Positions 33,957 to 42,820 of a DNA stretch of 64,000 nucleotides are shown here, one piece after another. This DNA is from Acidobacteriota bacterium. GTDB taxonomy: Bacteria > Acidobacteriota > Terriglobia > Terriglobales > Acidobacteriaceae. The translations under genes were made by a program, and so were the position numbers. How positions within the stretch are numbered: position 1 is the stretch's first letter; each line of letters opens with the position of its first letter. The notes under the pieces were generated by a model, which saw only the letters and a program-made list of their open reading frames with translations, was not told the DNA's origin and did no database searches. Location of the stretch: NCBI GenBank assembly GCA_021781795.1, contig JAJXWA010000003.1, positions 1 through 64,000 on the forward strand, written 5' to 3'.

Positions 33957-35086
33957 CGATGCAGATTCCGCTGTCTGCTCCCGACATCTCCGGCGAGGAG
34001 ATCGATGCCGTTAGCCGCGTCCTGCGCACACCGCATCTCAGTCTCGGTCCTGAACTCCAGGCATTCGAAGATGCTCTCGCCACCTATCACCGCGTAGATC
34101 ATGCCGTCGCGGTCAGTTCCGGCACGGCGGGCCTGCACCTTGCCCTGCTCGCGCTCGATATTGGGCTGGGCGATGAGGTCATTGTGCCCTCGTTCACCTT
34201 CATCGCGGTGGCTAATGCGGTGCTGCAGGTGGGCGCAACGCCGATCTTTGCTGAGATTGACCTGGTGACGCTCAACCTCGACCCCGCTGCGGTGAAACAG
34301 GCTATCACCCCGCGCACAAAGGCCGTTCTTGTGGTGCATACCTTCGGCGTGCCTGCGCAGATGGACGCGCTGATGACCCTTGCGCGCCGCCACCGGCTTG
34401 TCGTGATTGAAGACGCCTGCGAGGCAATCGGAGCACGCATTGGGGAAGACGGTCAGGCTCGGCTCGTCGGGACCTTTGGCGACATGGCGGTCTTCGGCTT
34501 CTACCCGAACAAACAGATGACGACTGGCGAGGGTGGCGCAGTCCTCACCCGTGACGCAGCACGCGCCGCTCGGCTTCGGACTTTGCGGAACCAAGGGCGA
34601 AGACCTGGAGCAGACTGGCTCGATCATGCGGAGGTTGGGTACAACTATCGCCTTTCCGAGCTCGCCTGCGCACTGGGCAAGGTGCAACTTAAGCGACTGG
34701 ATGCGATGCTCGATCTGCGTCGTGCGGCTGCGGAGAGGTACAGCCAACTACTGAAAGACTTACCGGAACTGGATCTGCCGCCGCTGGAACTGCCCAGGCG
34801 TACGATCAGCTGGTTTGTCTATGTCGTGCGTCTACCGGAGGGAGCTTCCCGCGACTCCGTGCAACTCGCCTTACGTAACCGCGGAATCGCGACAGGTCGG
34901 TATTTTCCGCCAATCCATTTGCAACCCGGCCTGCGAGCTGCCCTCAAGGGCGCGCAGGTTGCCTTGCCGGTGACTGAATCCATTGCGCGCCGGACCCTGG
35001 CGCTGCCCTTCTTTAATCGCATCGAGGCGTCGCAGCAGGCCACCGTTGCGCAAGCGCTCGGCGCCGCCCTGACCAAGGCAGAGTGA
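33953..35086 (+). CDS. DegT/DnrJ/EryC1 family sugar aminotransferase
   Basis: PLP-dependent aminotransferase of 377 residues that converts a keto-sugar nucleotide to the amino sugar. The DegT motifs are VAVSSGTAGLHLALLALDI, VIVPSFTFIAVANAVLQVGATPIFAEID, VVIEDACEAIGA and the cofactor lysine K187 in GFYPNKQMTTGEGG. The C-terminal part has VGYNYRLSELACALGKVQLKRLD. It follows a 4,6-dehydratase and a NeuC-like gene, the same enzyme order of functions (dehydration, transamination, 2-epimerisation) used for bacillosamine or legionaminic acid precursors. The ATG overlaps the preceding stop by four bases. Confidence 0.88.
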   Translation: MTMQIPLSAPDISGEEIDAVSRVLRTPHLSLGPELQAFEDALATYHRVDHAVAVSSGTAGLHLALLALDIGLGDEVIVPSFTFIAVANAVLQVGATPIFAEIDLVTLNLDPAAVKQAITPRTKAVLVVHTFGVPAQMDALMTLARRHRLVVIEDACEAIGARIGEDGQARLVGTFGDMAVFGFYPNKQMTTGEGGAVLTRDAARAARLRTLRNQGRRPGADWLDHAEVGYNYRLSELACALGKVQLKRLDAMLDLRRAAAERYSQLLKDLPELDLPPLELPRRTISWFVYVVRLPEGASRDSVQLALRNRGIATGRYFPPIHLQPGLRAALKGAQVALPVTESIARRTLALPFFNRIEASQQATVAQALGAALTKAE

Positions 35087-35230
35087 TAGCTCATCCGGAA
35101 GGATCACTTCCTCCGTCCCCCTCAGTCCGCCTAACCATTCGCTCACCAATTACATAGAAGCTGCATCTAAGAAATAGGCGGTTAAGTCGCCCGATCATTT
35201 AGGACTGTTTGTTCGCAAACTCTGACGCGC

Positions 35231-35398
35231 ATGGATGAAACATACCCTTCACTGCATCGGAAGGTTCTTGACACGGTTTCAAAGGCAGAGCACTATCGCA
35301 CTAGAACAGCGTTCCGGCGGACTCTGGAATCCGCGAGTCTGCGTTGGTCTCCCCTAACCAAGCTAGCCGAGCTCATGAAATTCAACTCTGAGAAGTAG
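35231..35398 (+). CDS. Possible 55-residue small protein
   Basis: Open frame in a 320-base gap of lower GC content. It begins [15 protein letters not shown] and ends [11 protein letters not shown], is Arg/Lys-rich and has no membrane segment. No good ribosome-binding site precedes the ATG. Its stop is seven bases before the start of the next small gene, which suggests possible coupling. No family is recognised; it may be spurious. Confidence 0.3.
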   Translation: MDETYPSLHRKVLDTVSKAEHYRTRTAFRRTLESASLRWSPLTKLAELMKFNSEK

Positions 35399-35405
35399 GT
35401 ACGCT

Positions 35406-35759
35406 ATGGTGGTTCGAACGCAATGTAAAGGTCGCGGCATCACTGGCTTACACGTGGGAGTCAATAATGTTCGCCGCTATTTTCCAAGAGATACGCCGGC
35501 CATCGAATTGCAGCTTGATCATTTGCGCATTCAGTGCGGCCTTTCGCCAGAGTTCTGGCAGGGACATCCGGACATCTTCGATCCACGGCTTTGTGCATGG
35601 CTAGAAGCGCGCCACATGCATAGCCGATGTGACCGCACCCCGGTTCCCCTTGCCATGATTCCTGCGGGCGAGAACGCATTTCGGCTGCAGCCGGTCGAGC
35701 GGCGACATCGAGGACCGGTGAGTGAGCGCGTGCATCATACCGAGGCTCACGCGGCGTGA
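35406..35759 (+). CDS. Conserved hypothetical small soluble protein
   Basis: Frame of 117 residues with a plausible folded core: [53 protein letters not shown] and [20 protein letters not shown]. From memory, proteins with this RRYFP ... [10 protein letters not shown] ... [16 protein letters not shown] pattern recur in Acidobacteria, with no known function; this was not checked. There is no signal peptide or membrane segment. The start may be the ATG at 35406 or a GTG at 35454, directly before the conserved core. The C-terminal 20 residues are low in hydrophobic content. It lies between the sugar operon and dapD. Confidence 0.5.
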   Translation: MVVRTQCKGRGITGLHVGVNNVRRYFPRDTPAIELQLDHLRIQCGLSPEFWQGHPDIFDPRLCAWLEARHMHSRCDRTPVPLAMIPAGENAFRLQPVERRHRGPVSERVHHTEAHAA

Positions 35760-35874
35760 AATCGCATCCTCAACGGATGATCTCTCCCGCTGAACGACGG
35801 CATCACGAGGCGTGTGCTTTGGGCAGACCCGCTTCTGCTGCGCCCCGGAAGCTGCTTGATAAACTCAAAGTGCG

Positions 35875-36735
35875 ATGACACTTTTACAACTGGAACAGGC
35901 TGTTGAGCAGGCGTTCGCAGCGGGCGCAGCTGCCATCGGCGATTCGTTTGCGATGGATGCATTTCTGGCGCTTCGCTCCGCACTTGAGAAGGGCGAGGTC
36001 CGCGCCGCTGAACCGTCTTCCTCCTCCCCGACCGGCTGGCGCGTGAATGCCTGGGTCAAGCGCGGAATTTTGCTCGGCTTCCGGCTGGGCTCGCTGCGGG
36101 AAGCCCCTTCTGAGGGCTTGTCTTTTGTTGACAAGCACACCTATCCCGCGCGTCACTTTGCTGCCAGCGACGGCATCCGCATTGTGCCGGGCGGATCATC
36201 GGTTCGCGCCGGTGCGTACCTTGCGCCCGGGGTAGTGTGCATGCCGCCCATGTATGTGAACGCCGGCGCCTGGGTGGATGAAGGCGCCATGGTGGACTCC
36301 CATGCGCTGGTCGGTTCCTGCGCACAGGTCGGCAAGCGAGTGCATCTGAGCGCCGCGGCACAGATTGGCGGCGTACTCGAACCAGTGAATGCAAGCCCCG
36401 TCATTATTGAAGATGATGCGCTCGTTGGCGGGAACTCGGGCGTTTACGAAGGGACCATCGTGCGGAAGGGTGCGGTGCTGGCTGCTGGAACCATCCTCAC
36501 GCGCGGCACTCCGGTCTTCGACCTGGTGCGCGGCGAGGTCCTGCGTGCGACAGCAGAGCTGCCACTCATCATTCCGCAGAATGCCGTCGTCGTGCCTGGG
36601 TCGCGCGCTGTCGCCGCTGGTAAAGGACACGCGAACGCAAGGGAGTGGGGATTGTCGCTCTACGCACCTGTAATTGTGAAATACCGTGACGACAAGACGG
36701 ACCTGAGCACCACCTTGGAAGACCTGCTCCGCTGA
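35875..36735 (+). CDS. dapD: 2,3,4,5-tetrahydropyridine-2,6-dicarboxylate N-succinyltransferase
   Basis: Enzyme of 286 residues in the succinylase branch of lysine/diaminopimelate synthesis; it transfers succinyl from succinyl-CoA to tetrahydrodipicolinate. The N-terminal helical domain holds [19 protein letters not shown]. The left-handed beta-helix follows with hexapeptide repeats and the signature [48 protein letters not shown], then [40 protein letters not shown]. The family length is about 270-285 and all segments are present. No other lysine gene is adjacent. Confidence 0.93.
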   Translation: MTLLQLEQAVEQAFAAGAAAIGDSFAMDAFLALRSALEKGEVRAAEPSSSSPTGWRVNAWVKRGILLGFRLGSLREAPSEGLSFVDKHTYPARHFAASDGIRIVPGGSSVRAGAYLAPGVVCMPPMYVNAGAWVDEGAMVDSHALVGSCAQVGKRVHLSAAAQIGGVLEPVNASPVIIEDDALVGGNSGVYEGTIVRKGAVLAAGTILTRGTPVFDLVRGEVLRATAELPLIIPQNAVVVPGSRAVAAGKGHANAREWGLSLYAPVIVKYRDDKTDLSTTLEDLLR

Positions 36736-36780
36736 CGCACTGCGACTCCTCGCAAACGTAACGCAGGATAACCAGCGAGC

Positions 36781-37800
36781 TTGTCTCACAACCGTTACCG
36801 TAGATCAGTGACCCGCGTGAATCGATTGAGACACCGAATCCGTTGGGGGATTGTGGGCCCCGGACGCGCCGCCGCACGGTTCGCACAGGGCCTGACCGCG
36901 GTGCGTGATACTTCGCTGTCGGCCATCTGGGGGAGGACCGCCGAGAAAGTTGCAGCCTTCGCGGAACGATTTGGCGCGGAGTGCGCCGCTCCCACGCTGG
37001 ATGCGCTGCTTGCGATGGATCTCGATGCGGTCTATATTGCCACGCATCCCGATACGCACGCCGAACTCTGCTTGCGCGCTCTTGCCGCCGGAAAGCATGT
37101 GCTTTGCGAAAAGCCGGCAGCGATGAACGAACGGCAGCTCCAGCAGGTAATCGCCGCGGCTGGTCGGCATGGGCGCCTCTTCATGGAAGCGATGAAGCCG
37201 CCATTTTTCCCTCTGTACAAGAAGCTGAAGGAGCATCTTGCCGCTGACCCGATTGGCGCCATCGGCTATGTACGCGCTGGCCACTGCGACGCGACGCTCG
37301 CGCCGGATTACCCTTTGCATTTTCCGGAACTGGCCGGCGGGGGCATCATGGGCATCGGCCCCTATGAAGCATTCCTTGCATTGGACTGGCTGGGGCCTCT
37401 GAAGCAGGTGCAGACGATGGGGCGGCTCAGCGACAGAGGAGTGGACGCCTTCGCACTATTCCAGACCGAGCATGAGCGCGGCATGGCACAACTGCACACG
37501 GGACTCGATCTGCTGAGCCGCGGCGACGCCATGCTGGCCGCGACGCGCGGCTATGTCATCCTGCACGCGAACTGGTGGAACCCGACGCGGGCCACGATCC
37601 ACTTCCTGGACGGCCGCCGTGTGGAGCTGCATGAGCCGTTCAACGCAGGTGGTTTCAACTACGAGACGGAGCATTTTTGCCAGCTCATCCGCGATGGACG
37701 ATTGGAAAGCCCCGTCATCCCTCATATTCTCTCCATCGGCATGGCGCGGCTGCTTGAGGCCGCGCGCACCGCTCTCGGGGTGCATTTTCCGGGCGAGTGA
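36781..37800 (+). CDS. Gfo/Idh/MocA-family NAD(P)-dependent oxidoreductase
   Basis: Cytoplasmic oxidoreductase of up to 339 residues acting on a sugar, inositol or similar polyol. The N-terminal Rossmann domain reads IRWGIVGPGRAAARFAQGL, then ISAIWGRTAEKVAAFAERFGA-type sequence and AVYIATHPDTHAELCLRALAAGKHVLCEKPAAMNERQL. EKPAA carries the conserved lysine. The C-terminal domain is the usual beta-sheet dimer module, with HCDATLAPDYPLHFPELAGGGIMGIGPYE. The start is unsettled: TTG at 36781 or in-frame GTG codons at 36808 and 36817. It follows dapD by 45 bases and may be cotranscribed. Substrate unknown. Confidence 0.85.
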   Translation: MSHNRYRRSVTRVNRLRHRIRWGIVGPGRAAARFAQGLTAVRDTSLSAIWGRTAEKVAAFAERFGAECAAPTLDALLAMDLDAVYIATHPDTHAELCLRALAAGKHVLCEKPAAMNERQLQQVIAAAGRHGRLFMEAMKPPFFPLYKKLKEHLAADPIGAIGYVRAGHCDATLAPDYPLHFPELAGGGIMGIGPYEAFLALDWLGPLKQVQTMGRLSDRGVDAFALFQTEHERGMAQLHTGLDLLSRGDAMLAATRGYVILHANWWNPTRATIHFLDGRRVELHEPFNAGGFNYETEHFCQLIRDGRLESPVIPHILSIGMARLLEAARTALGVHFPGE

Positions 37801-37812
37801 GGCGGATTGGGT

Positions 37813-38997
37813 TCAGTAACCGTGCTGCGCGGGCAAGGCGGATGCGCCGGTCAACGCTTCGGTGATGGCTCCCAGCAGCTCTCTAGATGGATCATTGAAG
37901 TAGCTCCAGAACATCACCCCCTGCAACCCGTGACGCACGGCATAGCGGCACTTGGCCGCTGCCGATTCCGCATCCTCGTAACTCACGAACTCGCGTGTCT
38001 GCGGGTTATAGAGATACGGAACCTGTGCGGCAGCGTCCCAAAAGCGCGTGACTCCGGGGCCGACCAGCATGGTCCGGACGGTACTGAAGGGAAGATCTCC
38101 CGTTGCCGCCGGTTTTCCGGGCTGAAAAAGCCCATGCTGCACGTCGGGAACATCGCTCCACATGCGACCGTAGAATGGGATGCCAAGAACAATCTTCCCT
38201 GCCGGGACACCCGCGGCCATAAATGCTCGAACGCTGGCGTCGGCTGAGACCGCCTTGGGATCTGCTGGGTCGGTCATGAGGGGGGAATGATTGCCCGTAA
38301 CCGGGTCGGAGGCAGGACCGTAATAGTCGTAGGTCATCAGATTCACGGCATCCACATACCGCTGCGCCCTCGTCATCTCGGTGTGCTCCAGATAGTCCTG
38401 GGACGCTCCCGCGGCGATGGTGAGATAGAGCCGATGGTGTGACTTCATCTCTTCCTGACTGAAACGCACCCGCAGATCTTTGAGCAGACGCGTAAAGTTC
38501 TGCTTATCCGCGCTGCGAAAGGGGTGCCCCGCTCCGGCCTGACCTGGATATTCCCAATCGACGTCCAACCCGTCAAGCTGGTAGCGGCGCAGAAAGTCGA
38601 TGACGCTCTCTACGAAAACCTTGCGGTTCTGCACCGTCCGCGCAACGTCTGAGAAGCCGTCCGACCATGACCACCCTCCCACGGAGATCAGCACGGCGAG
38701 CCCTGGATTCTGCCGGCGCAGGGCCGTGATCTGCGCAAGATTGACCGCATCAGACGGGAAACCCTCAACGATCCGTCCATCCTGAATGCGCGCAAAGGCA
38801 TAGTTGATGCGGGTGAGCTTCCCGGCATCCACATCTCCCGGAGCAATTTGTCTTCCCTGAGGGAAAACGTAGCCGGTCACCACAGGAGCTGCTGCGGCTC
38901 GCTGTGAAAGGGGCGCAGCGCAGAGTGCCAGACTCACCCAGAGTAAAAAGACGCGCGAGCCAGAACCGGCAAACGCGGCACGTATTGAAGCGATCAT
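37813..38997 (-). CDS. Secreted glycoside hydrolase family 18 chitinase-like protein
   Basis: Exported protein of 394 residues. A signal peptide covers about residues 1-36 (RVFLLWVSLALCAAPLSQRAAA). The GH18 barrel has VVTGYVFPQGR, LTRINYAFARIQDGRIV, LAVLISVGGWSWSDGFSD and the catalytic DGLDVDWEYPG with acid/base E149. Further conserved parts are INLMTYDYYGP-like VNLMTYDYYGPASD, KIVLGIPFYGRMW and GVMFWSYFNDPSRELL. It probably cleaves beta-1,4-GlcNAc polymers such as fungal chitin using the substrate N-acetyl group. The ATG at 38997 has GAGG eight bases upstream and starts the signal peptide; 12 extra codons upstream are unsupported. It diverges from the RNase J gene. Confidence 0.92.
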   Translation of the reverse strand: MIASIRAAFAGSGSRVFLLWVSLALCAAPLSQRAAAAPVVTGYVFPQGRQIAPGDVDAGKLTRINYAFARIQDGRIVEGFPSDAVNLAQITALRRQNPGLAVLISVGGWSWSDGFSDVARTVQNRKVFVESVIDFLRRYQLDGLDVDWEYPGQAGAGHPFRSADKQNFTRLLKDLRVRFSQEEMKSHHRLYLTIAAGASQDYLEHTEMTRAQRYVDAVNLMTYDYYGPASDPVTGNHSPLMTDPADPKAVSADASVRAFMAAGVPAGKIVLGIPFYGRMWSDVPDVQHGLFQPGKPAATGDLPFSTVRTMLVGPGVTRFWDAAAQVPYLYNPQTREFVSYEDAESAAAKCRYAVRHGLQGVMFWSYFNDPSRELLGAITEALTGASALPAQHGY

Positions 38998-39090
38998 CCA
39001 GGGCCTCTTGTCATGGACGCAGGAGCAGCGCATCGGGCACCCGGTAGATTGAAGGCCAATTTAGGCCTTGCTGCTCCAAAGGCCGCCGGA

Positions 39091-39099
39091 TGGTAGCAT
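39091..39099 (+). promoter_or_regulatory. Possible extended -10 promoter of the RNase J gene
   Basis: TGGTAGCAT matches a TGn-TAxxAT extended -10 element and ends 12 bases before the ATG at 39112, implying a leader of only a few bases. No Shine-Dalgarno is present. TAGCAT also lies six bases before the ATG of the short-chain dehydrogenase gene at 49083. Confidence 0.35.
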
Positions 39100-39111
39100 C
39101 AAAGCTGACAG

Positions 39112-40767
39112 ATGCACACCAAAAAGCTGAAAATCATCCCCTTAGGCGGACTCGGCGAGTTCGGCATGAACTGCCTTGCTCTGCGCTGGGAAGACGACAT
39201 CATCGTAATTGACGCCGGGCTCATGTTTCCTGAGACGGAACTGCTCGGCGTTGACATCGTCGTACCCGATATTTCCTACCTCGTCGAGAACAAAGAGCAT
39301 GTTCGCGCCATCATCCTCACCCATGGCCATGAGGACCACATTGGCGGGCTGCCCTGGATTCTGAACGAGATCAAGGTGCCGGTCTATGCCACGGAGTTCA
39401 CCCTCGCTTATGTGGAGGGCAAGCTCGAAGAGCATCAACTGCTGGACGAGACCGAACTGATTGAAATCGCCCCGAAAGAGAAGTTCTCGATTGGGCCGTT
39501 CACGATTGAGCCGATCCGCGTGACGCATTCCCTTGTCGATTGCGTGGCGCTGGCCATTGATACGCCGGTCGGCGTCGTCATCCACACCGGCGACTTCAAG
39601 ATTGACCTTTCGCCACTGGACGACAAGCCGTTTGATCTGCACACCTTTGCCGAGTACGGCAAACGCGGCGTACTGGCCCTGCTGCAGGACTCAACCAATG
39701 TCGAGCGATCGGGCTACACGCCGAGCGAACGGGCAGTAGTGCCGCGCCTCGACGAGATCTTCTCGCGGGCCAAGCGCAAGATCTTCTTCAGTTGTTTCTC
39801 TTCGTCGATCTACCGTATCCGCATCGCAATGGAGCTCGCGCGGTCCCACGGGCGCAAGGTTGCTGTCATCGGCCGGTCTATGATGGAGAGCACCGAGATT
39901 GCCCAGGACCTCGGCTATCTCGACCTGCCTCCCGGCCTCGTCATCAATCCGGGACAAATTCGAGACTACGCGCCGGACGAGCTGATGGTACTCATCAGCG
40001 GCACGCAGGGCGAGCCGATGAGCGCACTGAGCCGCGCCGCTGTGGACAACCACAAGCATGCAAAGATTGACGCTGGCGATACGGTCGTCCTGAGCTCGCG
40101 CATCATTCCCGGCAACGAAAAGGGTATCTTCCGCGTGATTGACCACCTCTTCCGTCGCGACGCGCAGGTGATCTGCGACGACGGTTCGAGCGGCCTGATT
40201 CACGTAAGCGGCCACGGCAGCCAGGAAGAGATGCGGTTGCTCATCAATCTGGTTCGGCCCAAATTCTTCATCCCGGTTCACGGCGATTATCGCTATCTGC
40301 GTCGTCATGCGCAGGTGGCGATGGAAACCGGCGCCGTGGAACATGCCATCGTGATTGAAGATGGCGATGTGCTGGAACTGGACAAGAACGACGCGCGCAA
40401 GAAAGACAAGGTCACCGCTGGGCGCATTCTCATCGACTCCGGTTCGTCCATCGATGTGGTGGAGGATCTGGTTATACGCGACCGCCGCATCCTGAGCGAA
40501 GACGGCATCGTGCTGGCCGTGCTGGCCATCAACAAGAGAACCGGCAGGATGGAGCTGACACCAGAGGTAGTAATGCGCGGCTTTGGCGGCGCGGATATTA
40601 CCGAGCAGGCGCGCGAGCAAGTACTGCGGACACTGGACGAACTGAGCGACGAGCAGAAGGCCGACTATGGCATGGCGAAGGACAAGATCCGCGCCGATCT
40701 GAAGCGCCTGATCCAGAAGACGACCGGACGCAGACCGCTCATCATGCCGGTGATTCTCGAGATCTGA
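39112..40767 (+). CDS. rnj: Ribonuclease J
   Basis: Metallo-beta-lactamase/beta-CASP nuclease of 551 residues with endonuclease and 5'-3' exonuclease activity, central to mRNA decay and rRNA maturation in bacteria with this system. The zinc motif is THGHEDHIGG (H71, H73, D75, H76), with further ligands in VTHSLVDC and HTGDFKID. The beta-CASP region has CFSSSIYRIRIAMELA, VIGRSMMEST and SGTQGEPMSALSR. The RMMBL segment has IHVSGHGSQEEMRLLI and FIPVHGDYRYLRRHA. The C-terminal dimerisation domain is intact, and the length is typical. It appears to have its own, almost leaderless, promoter. Confidence 0.95.
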   Translation: MHTKKLKIIPLGGLGEFGMNCLALRWEDDIIVIDAGLMFPETELLGVDIVVPDISYLVENKEHVRAIILTHGHEDHIGGLPWILNEIKVPVYATEFTLAYVEGKLEEHQLLDETELIEIAPKEKFSIGPFTIEPIRVTHSLVDCVALAIDTPVGVVIHTGDFKIDLSPLDDKPFDLHTFAEYGKRGVLALLQDSTNVERSGYTPSERAVVPRLDEIFSRAKRKIFFSCFSSSIYRIRIAMELARSHGRKVAVIGRSMMESTEIAQDLGYLDLPPGLVINPGQIRDYAPDELMVLISGTQGEPMSALSRAAVDNHKHAKIDAGDTVVLSSRIIPGNEKGIFRVIDHLFRRDAQVICDDGSSGLIHVSGHGSQEEMRLLINLVRPKFFIPVHGDYRYLRRHAQVAMETGAVEHAIVIEDGDVLELDKNDARKKDKVTAGRILIDSGSSIDVVEDLVIRDRRILSEDGIVLAVLAINKRTGRMELTPEVVMRGFGGADITEQAREQVLRTLDELSDEQKADYGMAKDKIRADLKRLIQKTTGRRPLIMPVILEI

Positions 40768-40789
40768 GAACAGCGGCACGAGGATTCTC

Positions 40790-41770
40790 ATGGCAGAGTC
40801 TCTTGTCACCCTCGAGGCAATCCGCGCGGCGGCGGCGCGCATCCGCGGCATTGCCGTCCAAACGCCGCTCGTTCATGCGCCGTTCCCCGGCGTCGCGGGT
40901 GAGGTTTGGCTCAAGGCTGAAAGCCTTCAGCCGATTGGGGCGTTCAAGATTCGCGGCGCGGCCAACAAGATTCTGCAGCTGACTCCGGAAGAGATTCAGC
41001 GCGGCGTGATTACCTACTCCAGCGGCAACCACGCGCAGGGCGTGGCCTATGCTGCGCGGGCAGTCGGCGCCAAGGCCGTCATTGTGATGCCATCCAATGC
41101 TCCGGCCATCAAGCGGGCCGCAACTCTGGCTCTGGGCGCGGAGGTCGTCGAAGTCGGTCCGGCGTCGAGCGAGCGGCTCGCTAAGGCGGAAGAGCTTGTA
41201 CGCGCGCATGGCTACGTGGTGGTGCCGCCCTATGACGACATCGACATCATCACCGGCCAGGCGACCTGCGGGCTGGAGATTGCAGATGCGCTTCCCGACG
41301 TCGATCTGGTGCTCGCGCCTGTCTCCGGCGGTGGCCTGCTCAGCGGTATAGCTGCTGCCATCAAACAGACATGCCCTCATGCAAAGGTCTTTGGCGTAGA
41401 GCCTGAGCTCGCCGGCGACACAGCTGAGAGCTTTCGTAAAGGCTCGGTGGTGGAGTGGCCCGCAGAGCAGACCAGCCAGACCATCGCCGACGGTCTGCGC
41501 ACACAGAGCGTGGGAGCATGCAACTTTGCGCACTTGCAGGCCTTTGTGGACGGCATTGTGACCGTGACCGAAGGGGAGATTCGCAGCGCCATGCGGGCCA
41601 TAGCGACCACAGCGCGCCTCGTTGCCGAGCCCAGCGGAGCCGTGGCGGCGGCGGCGCTGCTCTTTCACGCCGGCGAGTTGCCGAGCTACCGCAAGGCTGT
41701 TGCCGTGGTGAGCGGCGGCAATGTCGCCCTCGAGCTGCTGGCCGAGGTGCTCACTGAAACCGCCTCGTAA
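40790..41770 (+). CDS. Threonine/serine dehydratase-like PLP enzyme
   Basis: PLP enzyme of 326 residues, fold type II, that deaminates threonine or serine to 2-oxoacid and ammonia, or acts as serine racemase. The cofactor lysine is K53 in QPIGAFKIRGAAN; the phosphate-binding loop is VSGGGLLSGIAAA. The segment YSSGNHAQGVAYAARAVGAKAVIVMP is diagnostic, and the final strand has VVSGGNV. There is no C-terminal ACT regulatory domain, so it matches the short catabolic type rather than IlvA. GAGG lies before the ATG. It follows the RNase J gene by 22 bases and could be cotranscribed. Threonine dehydratase and serine racemase cannot be separated from sequence alone. Confidence 0.87.
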   Translation: MAESLVTLEAIRAAAARIRGIAVQTPLVHAPFPGVAGEVWLKAESLQPIGAFKIRGAANKILQLTPEEIQRGVITYSSGNHAQGVAYAARAVGAKAVIVMPSNAPAIKRAATLALGAEVVEVGPASSERLAKAEELVRAHGYVVVPPYDDIDIITGQATCGLEIADALPDVDLVLAPVSGGGLLSGIAAAIKQTCPHAKVFGVEPELAGDTAESFRKGSVVEWPAEQTSQTIADGLRTQSVGACNFAHLQAFVDGIVTVTEGEIRSAMRAIATTARLVAEPSGAVAAAALLFHAGELPSYRKAVAVVSGGNVALELLAEVLTETAS

Positions 41771-41782
41771 CGTCGTTGCACT

Positions 41783-42802
41783 ATGATGCTTTCTGTGATG
41801 AAGCTTCGCACCCTGGCGTTTGGATTGGCCCTGCTCTGCGCTGGCGCCGCGCAGAGCCAGAAGCGTCCGCCCCAGTTAGTCAAGCCCCTCGCCGGCCCGC
41901 GCGCAACCGCCCTCCGGATTACCTGGCTCTATATCTCTCCCGACAAAAGCGCGCAGAAGGTAGACCGCGTCCAGATTGGCCGCGAGATGGTGGTCGCCGA
42001 GAAGAGCGGAAACTGGCTGCGCGTCTACGCCAATACCGATATTGAAGAAGAGCAGTCAAGCGACCAGCCCATCTTTGGCAGCAATGACACTCCGCCGCCC
42101 ATCACCGGTTGGATGGAAGCCAAAGGCATCGTCATCGAGAATACGCCCAACGGAGACCAGATTCTGATGGGCACGGCGGCCACCGAAGAGGCGCTTGCAT
42201 CCGATCCCCGCGGACCCGCGAACGCTGCACAGGCTGCGCGGCTGCTCTACCGCCGTATTGTCGAGATGTTTCCCAACTCCCCTTTCGCTGCCGAAGCGGC
42301 GTGGCGAGCCGCCGACATTCGCTGGCAACTACAAAAGGCTGACTACAGCTCCCTTCCCTCGGCCAAGCTGCAAAATCCGGTCCTGCGCAACCAGATGGAT
42401 GAAGATGAGCTCAAGCAGGTGGTGAAGTACTATCCCCACACACGCTGGGCCGACCTCGCAGACTTTGACCTGATCGACAACAAGCTTTGCGGCGACTGGC
42501 AAGGCCAGGAGAAGTGTCCAGAGAGAGAATCAGACATCTACGAGCGTTACGCGGCTGAGCACCCTAATGGCCCGCGCACGGCTCGTGCGCTCTATGAGGC
42601 CTGCTACAGGCAGGCCGTGCTCAACGATCTCTACAGTGCGGATGAAAACAGCAAGCGCCAGGACGAAGCGCATCGTCACGCTGCTGCTCTTGCAGCGCAG
42701 CTGAAGGACAAGTTTCCACAATCGGATTACACATCGCGCGCCGTGGCGCTCGTGTTCAAATTGGATCAGGGAGTTCCTGTCTACGGCATTGACCGGCCTT
42801 AG
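41783..42802 (+). CDS. Secreted SH3-like and TPR-like protein
   Basis: Exported protein of 339 residues. A signal peptide (about 6-25, LRTLAFGLALLCAGAAQS) precedes a bacterial SH3-like domain: TALRITWLYISPDKSAQKVDRVQIGREMVVAEKSGNWLRVYAN and ITGWMEAKGIV, as in SH3b proteins that contact the cell wall. The C-terminal part has Ala-rich helical repeats like TPR or outer-membrane-lipoprotein BamD/YbgF units (RLLYRRIVEMFPNSPFAAEAAWRAADI, VKYYPHTRWADLADF, IYERYAAEHPNGPRTARALYEA). This pairing suggests a periplasmic scaffold near peptidoglycan. The second ATG at 41798 is also possible. It lies 12 bases after the dehydratase gene and 18 before uppP. Confidence 0.7.
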   Translation: MMLSVMKLRTLAFGLALLCAGAAQSQKRPPQLVKPLAGPRATALRITWLYISPDKSAQKVDRVQIGREMVVAEKSGNWLRVYANTDIEEEQSSDQPIFGSNDTPPPITGWMEAKGIVIENTPNGDQILMGTAATEEALASDPRGPANAAQAARLLYRRIVEMFPNSPFAAEAAWRAADIRWQLQKADYSSLPSAKLQNPVLRNQMDEDELKQVVKYYPHTRWADLADFDLIDNKLCGDWQGQEKCPERESDIYERYAAEHPNGPRTARALYEACYRQAVLNDLYSADENSKRQDEAHRHAAALAAQLKDKFPQSDYTSRAVALVFKLDQGVPVYGIDRP

Positions 42803-42820
42803 GCATCCATCGGAGGTTTC

